From Caulobacterales bacterium RIFOXYB1_FULL_67_16 (GTDB lineage: Bacteria; Pseudomonadota; Alphaproteobacteria; Caulobacterales; Caulobacteraceae), in NCBI GenBank assembly GCA_001796045.1, contig MGLN01000119.1, positions 372 through 6,027 on the forward strand: a stretch of 5,656 nt of DNA. The letters are read 5' to 3'. Both the position numbers and the translations under genes were made by a program. Positions within the stretch are counted from its first letter, which is position 1; each line of letters begins with the position of its first letter. The notes under the pieces were generated by a model, which saw nothing but the letters and a program-made list of their open reading frames with translations, ran no database searches and was not told the DNA's origin. This document shows, piece after piece, positions 1 to 5,656 of the stretch.

Positions 1-153
1 CGCGTGTCCGGGCAGCGAATGAGATTGAGAGCCGGCGGCTGCTACAGATCAGGTCCGATAGGGACCCACACGCGCTGGAGACGCCGGAGATCGCGATTGT
101 GCGATGCGGCGCAAATGGGCGCTTGCGGGCCCAAAGTCAAGCCTGGCCCGGTG
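1..153. other. Left edge without a supported gene
   Basis: This stretch lies downstream of pgm. The plus-strand frames that stay open here run on into the antisense of pgm and show no family resemblance, so I do not call them. The only structure I see is the short inverted repeat near the pgm stop. A neighbouring gene may end or begin just outside the window. Confidence 0.5.
126..150 (-). terminator. Possible pgm terminator hairpin
   Basis: Read on the minus strand just past the pgm stop, CGGGCC (150-145) can pair with GGCCCG (131-126) across a 13-base loop, giving a six-base-pair all-GC stem. It lies 3 bases beyond the stop codon. No run of U follows, so it is not a canonical intrinsic terminator and may simply be a GC-rich chance pairing. 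Confidence 0.3.
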
Positions 154-1791
<1,638 letters not shown>

Positions 1792-1906
1792 GCGGAATCC
1801 ATCCGTCTGAACAGTGGGTCGGTCACAGGGCCGAAAGGGCGGGGAGGCGTTCGGCGTGCCTGTCATGAGTGACATTTGCGACGTGGGATTGAAAGTCCTG
1901 AAAGGC

Positions 1907-2755
1907 TCAGCTTGCGCCGAAGGTGTCACAGGCCGCCGGATCGCCGGATTGATAGCCGCGAAGCAGCCATTCCACGCGCTGGGCGGACGAGCCGTGGGTG
2001 AAGCTTTCGGGAGACACAGCGCCGCCGGCGCGGCCTTGCAGGGCGTCGTCGCCGATCGCCTGGGCGGTCTTCATGCCTTCCTCGATGTCGCCGGCCTCCA
2101 GAGCCACCTGTCCGTTCGACACCGCAGCGGCGTTCTTGGCCCAGACGCCGGCGTAGCAGTCGGCCTGCAGCTCGAGCGCCACAGAATAGCGATTGGCTTC
2201 GGCCTCGCCCCGCGCCCTTTGCTGGGCCTGGCGGACCTGGTCCGAGGTTCCGGTCAGGGTCTGGACGTGATGACCGAACTCATGAGCGATGACATAGGCG
2301 CGGGCGAAATCGGCGCCGGAGGCTCCAAGCTGGGTCTCCATCTCCTGCCAGAAGCCCAGGTCGAGATAGACGGTCCGGTCTGAGGGACAATAGAAGGGGC
2401 CCATGGCGGACTGGCCAAAGCCGCAGCCGGTGCCCGTTCCGCTCTCGTAGAGGACGACCTTGGGCGGCTGGTAGCCGTCGAGGCGCTGGGTCCAGACATC
2501 GTTGATATTGGCCCCGATGACATCGACGAAGCGGCCCGCCTGGTCCTGCGGCGTGCCGACCTCTCCCTGTTGTTCCGCGCCGACCCCGCCGAGCCGACTG
2601 GCCAGCTGGGTCGTGGTCGAGGGATCGATGCCGAAGACGAGATAGCCGATGATCGCCAGAACCCCGACGCCGATGCCGCCTCCGGCGACAGCCCCGCCGC
2701 CCAGACCTCTGCGGTCCTCGACGCCGCCGCCCGTTCGTCCGCCCTGCCAACGCAT
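1907..2755 (-). CDS. ypfJ: Neutral zinc metallopeptidase, YpfJ family
   Basis: This is a 282-residue protein of the putative neutral zinc metallopeptidase family (Pfam Zn_peptidase), close in length to E. coli YpfJ. A short polar N-terminus with RRGLGGG precedes one hydrophobic glycine-rich segment (about 24-42, ending YLVFG), so it is probably an inner-membrane protein with a periplasmic catalytic domain. The zinc motif HEFGHH is at 158-163 (His158 and His162 ligands, Glu159 catalytic). ELQADCYAG at 195-203 probably supplies the third ligand, Glu195. The C-terminal part (SFTHGSSAQRVEWLLRG, 251-267) is typical of the family. Cysteines at 111, 123, 200 and 276 could form disulfides outside the cytoplasm. 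A GGGAG ribosome site sits 6 bases before the ATG. The physiological substrate is unknown for the family. The gene lies 63 bases downstream of the small secreted protein and may be cotranscribed with it. Confidence 0.93.
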   Translation of the reverse strand: MRWQGGRTGGGVEDRRGLGGGAVAGGGIGVGVLAIIGYLVFGIDPSTTTQLASRLGGVGAEQQGEVGTPQDQAGRFVDVIGANINDVWTQRLDGYQPPKVVLYESGTGTGCGFGQSAMGPFYCPSDRTVYLDLGFWQEMETQLGASGADFARAYVIAHEFGHHVQTLTGTSDQVRQAQQRARGEAEANRYSVALELQADCYAGVWAKNAAAVSNGQVALEAGDIEEGMKTAQAIGDDALQGRAGGAVSPESFTHGSSAQRVEWLLRGYQSGDPAACDTFGAS

Positions 2756-2818
2756 GATCGTCTCCCGCCTGCCCGTTCCGAAGCTAGGCCGAAACGCGGT
2801 CGCGACGGAAGGGATGCG

Positions 2819-3205
2819 TCACCGGGGACGATCCAGCCAGTCGTCGATCTGGGTGGAGGTCGGCGCCGGCGACCGGGGGGAGGCCGGGGTTGCAAGAGGG
2901 CGCGGATCGTAGGGCGTCGCATCTCTCGAGCGCGAGCTCGGGGCGGGGTAAGCCGTCTCGGCGCGCGACGATTCCAGCGCCTGGAGCCGAAGGCGGGTTT
3001 CCACCTGCTGTCGGCGCGCCAGGGCGGCGTTGGCTTCGGCCTGCAGCCGCAGACGCGCCTCGGCCTGACGATGCTGGTCGGCTATGGCCGCCGGAACGCC
3101 TCCGGGATAGGGCGCATAGGGCGAGGGATAGGCCGGGCTCTGAGCCATGCCGGCGCCGGCCCAAGCCAGGGCGAGCAGGACTGAAAGGGTCAGGGCGCTG
3201 CGCAT
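2819..3205 (-). CDS. Small secreted or periplasmic protein of unknown function
   Basis: I do not recognise this 128-residue protein. It begins with a clear Sec signal peptide (MRSALTLSVLLALAWAGAGMA, shown as residues 1-21 with probable cleavage before Gln22). The mature part opens with a Tyr/Pro-rich stretch (PAYPSPYAPYPGG, 24-36). Next comes a charged, probably helical or coiled-coil segment (about 43-82) in which RLRLQA occurs twice, at 51-56 and 71-76. A Pro/Ser/Arg-rich tail ends in the compact motif QIDDWLDR (119-126). Codons are GC-rich at the third position throughout, which supports real coding. No convincing ribosome site precedes the ATG. Being followed by a membrane peptidase gene 63 bases on suggests a possible envelope role, which is inference only. 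Confidence 0.75.
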   Translation of the reverse strand: MRSALTLSVLLALAWAGAGMAQSPAYPSPYAPYPGGVPAAIADQHRQAEARLRLQAEANAALARRQQVETRLRLQALESSRAETAYPAPSSRSRDATPYDPRPLATPASPRSPAPTSTQIDDWLDRPR

Positions 3206-3403
3206 GGGATCGATATGGTGACGGAGAGGCGTCCCGCCAACCGAGGCTCTGCTCGGGTCCAGGACGGATTGTGTCTGTGTTGAAATAATCCTTTCGGAAC
3301 AAGGAATTGGCGATGAATGGCGGCGGGTCTTGCAGGGCAGGGCGCGACGGGACGCACGGCCTTGGTCGGGTGGGACACCGTCGCCTCCGATCAGGAGCTG
3401 AAA
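3206..3403. promoter_or_regulatory. Divergent intergenic region with presumed promoters
   Basis: These 198 bases separate the leftward secreted-protein gene from the rightward EF-hand gene, so both should be started from here. The middle, about 3264-3310, is conspicuously less GC-rich than its surroundings (around TTGAAATAATCC at 3280-3291), which is where promoters would be expected. I could not match a convincing -35/-10 pair on either strand. A small inverted repeat, CCGAG (3241-3245) with CTCGG (3252-3256), falls in the likely leader of the leftward gene. Confidence 0.4.
3393..3397 (+). promoter_or_regulatory. Ribosome binding site of the EF-hand gene
   Basis: AGGAG lies 6 bases before the ATG at 3404. 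It decides the start: the same frame is open back to an ATG at 3317, but that upstream codon has poorer spacing and the extra residues resemble no domain. Confidence 0.85.
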
Positions 3404-4159
3404 ATGTCGGTATCATCCGCATCTTCGGCCTCTGCCGGTCTGTCGCTTCAGGCCCTGCGCGACCTGTTCCAGACCCAGAGCGCCGAATCCACTGGGCAAA
3501 CTTCGCCCAGCGAGGGGCTGTTCAGCCCCAGTCAGGGGGCGTCGCCGCCCCCGCCGCCGTCCGGTCCCCCGCCCGCCAGTTCGGCCGGAACCGGCCTTAG
3601 TTCGGACACAATGTCCGCCTTGCTCGAGAGCCAGGAGACGAGCTCGACCGGTCAGGATCTGGTCAGCAGCCTGATCTCCGACCTCGACACCGACGGGGAC
3701 GGCGGCTTGAGCCTGACCGAGATCGGAACCGCGTTCGGCGTCTCCGACACCTCGGAAATCGCCGACGCCTTCGCGTCGCTGGACACGGACAGCGACGGCG
3801 TGATGAGCGCCGAGGAGATGGAGTCGGGCCTGCAGGCCATGGGACCGCCTCCGGGCGGGCCGCCGCCTGGAGGCGGCGCGCCTCCGACCTCGGCCGAGGA
3901 GACCGCCTCTACCGTGATCGACGCCGCCGACACCAACGAGGACGGCACGGTCAGTCTGGACGAACTGATGGCCGCCCTGGGCGAGGACGACTCCTCGGCG
4001 GTCAGCGACACCTTCACGAGCCTCGACGCCGACGGGGACGGAGGTCTCAGCGTGACCGAGCTGACCTCGGCCTTCGAGTCCCTGATGGCCAAGCAGGTCG
4101 AAGCCTATGGCCGCTGGTCGTCGGAAGAGACGGGCGGCAGCCTGATGGCTGCGGCCTGA
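3404..4159 (+). CDS. Four-EF-hand calcium-binding protein with proline-rich linkers
   Basis: This 251-residue acidic protein contains four canonical EF-hand loops: 95-106 (DTDGDGGLSLTE), 127-138 (DTDSDGVMSAEE), 176-187 (DTNEDGTVSLDE) and 208-219 (DADGDGGLSVTE). Each has acidic or Asn residues at positions 1, 3 and 5, Gly at 6 and Glu at 12, so all four should bind calcium. Loops 1-2 and 3-4 are each 32 residues apart, as in paired EF-hand lobes. A Pro/Gly linker (148-161, PPPGGPPPGGG) joins the lobes. The Ser/Gln/Pro-rich N-terminal 90 residues have a proline run at about 48-57 and no hydrophobic signal peptide or membrane segment. It may be cytoplasmic or exported by a route that does not need a Sec signal; the sequence does not say which. 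A calcium sensor or buffer is the likely role. The gene stands alone, convergent with the methyltransferase gene. Confidence 0.92.
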   Translation: MSVSSASSASAGLSLQALRDLFQTQSAESTGQTSPSEGLFSPSQGASPPPPPSGPPPASSAGTGLSSDTMSALLESQETSSTGQDLVSSLISDLDTDGDGGLSLTEIGTAFGVSDTSEIADAFASLDTDSDGVMSAEEMESGLQAMGPPPGGPPPGGGAPPTSAEETASTVIDAADTNEDGTVSLDELMAALGEDDSSAVSDTFTSLDADGDGGLSVTELTSAFESLMAKQVEAYGRWSSEETGGSLMAAA

Positions 4160-4175
4160 CCCAGACCTGTGGGGC

Positions 4176-4209
4176 AGGACGGGTGAGGCGTGTAGGCTTC
4201 GCCGGTCCT
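4176..4209 (+). terminator. Hairpin between convergent genes
   Basis: Arms 4176-4189 and 4196-4209 form a 14-position stem with one G-G mismatch and two G-U wobbles around the 6-base loop GTGTAG. It lies 16 bases after the EF-hand stop and just past the stop of the opposing methyltransferase gene. Both wobbles are favourable only in the plus-strand RNA, so it should act mainly on EF-hand transcripts. No U-tract follows, so termination efficiency is uncertain. Confidence 0.5.
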
Positions 4210-4212
4210 GTC

Positions 4213-4863
4213 TCATGGCATGGCCCAGACGGAGGCGCGCTTGATCTCCTGGTCCTCCAGCTCGCGCGTGGTGGGGACCCTGTATTCGGCCAGGAAGTCC
4301 AGGCCTGTGCGCGGGAAATAGGTACGGCCGGGGTCGCCGATCAGGACGCGGGTTCCCGAGGCCCGCGCCTGGGACAGCCAGGCCAGGACAGCCTCCGTCA
4401 TCGGTTTCTCGTAGCAGATGTCGCCGGCGCAGATGACGTCGACCGGAGGCGGGGGCGCGTCCAGCAGGTTCTGACCTGTGAAGGCCAGGTCGACGCCGTT
4501 CGCCTGGGCGTTGGCGGCGACGGCCGCTTCGCAGAAGGGGTCGATGTCGGCGCACAGGACCGAGGCGGCGCCGGCGCGCATCGCCGCCACCCCGACCAGG
4601 CCGGAGCCGGCGGCGAAGTCCAGCACCCGCTTGCCCGCCACCTCGTGCGGGTGATCCAGCAGGTAGCGGCTCAGAGCCTGACCGCCCGCCCAGGCGAAGG
4701 CCCAGAAGGGCGGGGGCAGGCCCAGTTCGCCCAGTTCCTCCTCCGTCAGCCGCCAGATGGGGGTGATCTCATCCGCCAGCCACAGCGAGATTTCCGGCGC
4801 ATGGGGCACGGGCTGAAGTCGCGTGTTGGCGCGGATGAAGGCGGCGGGGTCAGGGATGGTCAT
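4213..4863 (-). CDS. Class I SAM-dependent methyltransferase, ETF-beta lysine methyltransferase (METTL20-like) type
   Basis: This 216-residue cytoplasmic protein has a Rossmann-type methyltransferase fold. The N-terminal region (IRANTRLQPVPHAPEISLWL, 10-29) and the PPFWAFAWAGGQALSRYLLD block (51-70) are characteristic of the METTL20-related family. Motif I for S-adenosylmethionine is LDFAAGSGLVG (81-91), the acidic motif II residues are in CADID (104-108), and GDICYE (147-152) carries the DxxY signature (Asp148, Tyr151) of the METTL20/21 lysine methyltransferase group. Characterised relatives in animals and Agrobacterium methylate lysines of the electron transfer flavoprotein beta subunit, so that is the best guess for the substrate. 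No ETF gene is in the window. The name nicotinamide N-methyltransferase-like is often given to such proteins and is probably wrong here. No strong ribosome site precedes the ATG. The gene is divergent from the membrane protein operon and shares its 126-base upstream region. Confidence 0.85.
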   Translation of the reverse strand: MTIPDPAAFIRANTRLQPVPHAPEISLWLADEITPIWRLTEEELGELGLPPPFWAFAWAGGQALSRYLLDHPHEVAGKRVLDFAAGSGLVGVAAMRAGAASVLCADIDPFCEAAVAANAQANGVDLAFTGQNLLDAPPPPVDVICAGDICYEKPMTEAVLAWLSQARASGTRVLIGDPGRTYFPRTGLDFLAEYRVPTTRELEDQEIKRASVWAMP

Positions 4864-4916
4864 GGCGTCAGGCTACCGGCATGGACCGTGTGCCGACAGC
4901 TCGGCGGCTCAGTAAC

Positions 4917-4968
4917 GTCAGCCTGACAAAAAGTCAGGTTGACATGACATTCGACTGATGTCAGGTTG
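4917..4968. promoter_or_regulatory. Probable operator and promoter of the membrane protein/XRE operon
   Basis: This segment is full of related repeats. GTCAG (4917-4921) and CTGAC (4923-4927) face each other across one base. CCTGAC (4922-4927) and GTCAGG (4933-4938) form a perfect inverted repeat around AAAAA. TGACAT (4945-4950) and ATGTCA (4958-4963) form a second perfect inverted repeat with a 7-base spacer. A TTGACA hexamer (4939-4944), identical to the consensus -35, lies between the two. A -10 placed 17 bases on would overlap the second repeat, though the hexamer there (CAGGTT) is a poor match. The layout suggests repression of the rightward operon by its own XRE-type product. Binding by that protein is inferred. 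Confidence 0.6.
4933..4968 (+). repeat. Nine-base direct repeat in the intergenic operator
   Basis: GTCAGGTTG occurs exactly at 4933-4941 and again at 4960-4968, 27 bases apart. A further GTCAGG is at 4867-4872, next to the methyltransferase start. The repeats overlap the inverted repeats of the presumed operator. Confidence 0.7.
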
Positions 4969-4977
4969 GCCTTACAC

Positions 4978-4984
4978 AAGGAGG
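4978..4984 (+). promoter_or_regulatory. Strong ribosome binding site of the membrane protein gene
   Basis: AAGGAGG, a perfect Shine-Dalgarno match, is 5 bases before the ATG at 4990. It sets this start in preference to the in-frame TTG at 4966, which would put the ribosome site inside the gene. Confidence 0.9.
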
Positions 4985-4989
4985 CGGAC

Positions 4990-5397
4990 ATGTTGTCTTT
5001 CGGAAAATCAACCACCCCGGCGCACCGGCGGTACGTCATTCGGATCATGGCGTTCACCCTTCCCTATGTGGCCATCTGCGTGGCCATGATGACGACCGAC
5101 GCTTTTGACGATCTGATGGGAAAGCCGGCGGCCTGGCTGCTGGCTGCGGCGGTTTCGGCGCCGGTGATCGGCCAGATCTGGGCCGTTCTGTCCCTGATGC
5201 GGGAAAGCGACGAGTTCGTGCGCGGCGTGATGGCGAAACAGTTCATCGTGGCCGCCGGCCTGACCCTGGCGATCGCGACCTTCTGGGGCTTTGGCGAGAG
5301 CTTTGCAGGCGCGCCCCATATGCAGACCTGGCTGGTGTTGCCGCTGTTCTGGGGGATGCTCGGGATCGTCGCGCCCTTCATCCGGAGCAGCCGATGA
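4990..5397 (+). CDS. Four-helix inner-membrane protein of unknown function, paired with an XRE regulator
   Basis: I cannot name this 135-residue protein. It has a short polar N-terminus (1-16, with HRR) and four likely membrane helices at about 17-35, 47-67, 82-101 and 112-131. A charged loop between helices 2 and 3 (MRESDEFVRG, 70-79) and WGFGE (99-103) at the end of helix 3 look like conserved features. It ends in a basic IRSSR tail. No catalytic motif is visible. The last codon overlaps the start of the next gene in ATGA, so the two are translationally coupled. Small membrane proteins encoded directly before a tiny XRE regulator are a recurring arrangement. The membrane partner could control, or be controlled by, the regulator, but the sequence does not show which. 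Confidence 0.85.
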   Translation: MLSFGKSTTPAHRRYVIRIMAFTLPYVAICVAMMTTDAFDDLMGKPAAWLLAAAVSAPVIGQIWAVLSLMRESDEFVRGVMAKQFIVAAGLTLAIATFWGFGESFAGAPHMQTWLVLPLFWGMLGIVAPFIRSSR

Positions 5398-5591
5398 AGA
5401 ACCGGCTGAAACTGCTGCGCGTCGAGCGCGGCTGGACCCAGGAGCAGTTGGGCCAGGCGCTGGGCGTGTCGCGACAGGCGGTGATCGCCCTGGAGACCGA
5501 GCGGCACGATCCCTCGCTGGACCTGGCCTACCGCATCGCTGCGGCCTTCGACCGACCGGTCGAGGAAATCTTCGAGAACCCGCACGCCTGA
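5394..5591 (+). CDS. Small XRE/Cro-type helix-turn-helix transcriptional regulator
   Basis: The 65-residue product is almost entirely one HTH_3 domain. MKNRLKLLRVERGW leads into helix 2 (TQEQLGQALG, 15-24) and the recognition helix (SRQAVIALE, 26-34). HDPSLDLAYRIAAAF (38-52) and PVEEIF (55-60) then complete the five-helix bundle. There is no ligand-binding or dimerisation extension, so it belongs to the stand-alone single-domain group of short XRE regulators found beside membrane protein genes. Its ATG overlaps the stop of the membrane protein gene, with GGAG 6 bases upstream. It probably binds as a dimer to the inverted repeats ahead of the operon and autoregulates it. The third gene starts 39 bases downstream. 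Confidence 0.93.
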   Translation: MKNRLKLLRVERGWTQEQLGQALGVSRQAVIALETERHDPSLDLAYRIAAAFDRPVEEIFENPHA

Positions 5592-5616
5592 CGGCGGCGG
5601 ACCAAACCTAAAACCC

Positions 5617-5623
5617 AAGGGAG
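5617..5623 (+). promoter_or_regulatory. Ribosome binding site of the truncated last gene
   Basis: AAGGGAG lies 7 bases before the ATG at 5631. It supports a real gene start at the window edge. Confidence 0.75.
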
Positions 5624-5630
5624 ACATCCG

Positions 5631-5656
5631 ATGTTCAACGCCTTCTTCAAGGCGCG
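5631..5656 (+). CDS. Start of a third operon gene, cut by the window end
   Basis: Only the first eight codons (MFNAFFKA) are present, too few to identify the product. The ATG has a good ribosome site and lies 39 bases after the regulator gene on the same strand, with no terminator-like hairpin between, so it is probably in the same transcript. Confidence 0.65.

Noticed and set aside
3296..3320. GGAAC resembling the -35 element of an alphaproteobacterial general stress (EcfG) promoter
   Set aside because: No CGTT element follows at 16-17 bases.
3318..3333. TGGC followed by TTGC, resembling a sigma-54 promoter
   Set aside because: GG and GC are separated by 11 bases where sigma-54 needs 10, and the middle bases do not match the consensus.
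3317..3403. Upstream in-frame ATG extension of the EF-hand gene by 29 residues
   Set aside because: The ATG at 3404 has an excellent AGGAG site at proper spacing, and the extension has no domain similarity.
3413..4555. Long minus-strand open frame of 380 codons opposite the EF-hand gene
   Set aside because: It is antisense to the well-supported EF-hand and overlaps the methyltransferase gene in another frame. Its composition is the Arg/Gly/Pro-rich pattern expected of a shadow in high-GC DNA.
4183..4926. Plus-strand open frame of 247 codons opposite the methyltransferase
   Set aside because: It is antisense to a gene with clear family motifs, has no ribosome site, and shows no recognisable domain.
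4966..4989. TTG start eight codons upstream of the membrane protein ATG
   Set aside because: It would place the perfect AAGGAGG ribosome site inside the coding region, and there is no ribosome site ahead of the TTG.

Overview
The window is GC-rich, with G or C at most third codon positions. The protein families fit an alphaproteobacterium, probably Caulobacterales (Brevundimonas or Caulobacter type). That placement is inferred from the style of the proteins and was not searched. The region looks chromosomal: no insertion sequence, phage gene, tRNA, rRNA or CRISPR array was seen.

Layout. Positions 1-153 carry no supported gene. On the minus strand, reading from right to left, come a small secreted protein of unknown function (3205-2819), a membrane-anchored neutral zinc metallopeptidase of the YpfJ family (2755-1907) and phosphoglucomutase Pgm (1791-154). 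A 198-base divergent intergenic region separates this group from a plus-strand gene for a four-EF-hand, proline-rich protein (3404-4159). That gene converges on a minus-strand class I methyltransferase of the ETF-beta lysine methyltransferase (METTL20-like) type (4863-4213), and a long imperfect hairpin lies between the two stops. Divergent from the methyltransferase is a compact plus-strand operon: a four-helix membrane protein (4990-5397), a 65-residue XRE/Cro-type regulator overlapping it by ATGA (5394-5591), and the first codons of a third gene (from 5631) that runs off the window.

How they fit together. Pgm links glucose-1-phosphate and glucose-6-phosphate for envelope polysaccharide and storage sugar metabolism. 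The other genes are mostly single-function housekeeping or accessory genes with no shared pathway visible. The most interesting part is the right-hand operon. Its 126-base upstream region is packed with GTCAG/CTGAC and TGACAT/ATGTCA repeats arranged around a TTGACA hexamer. This looks like an operator through which the small regulator controls its own operon and possibly the divergent methyltransferase. The EF-hand protein is also notable for its linear repeats and for the unusual relatedness of its first and last calcium loops. I found no clear evidence of a wholly new system. The membrane protein plus regulator cassette is the best candidate for something poorly described.
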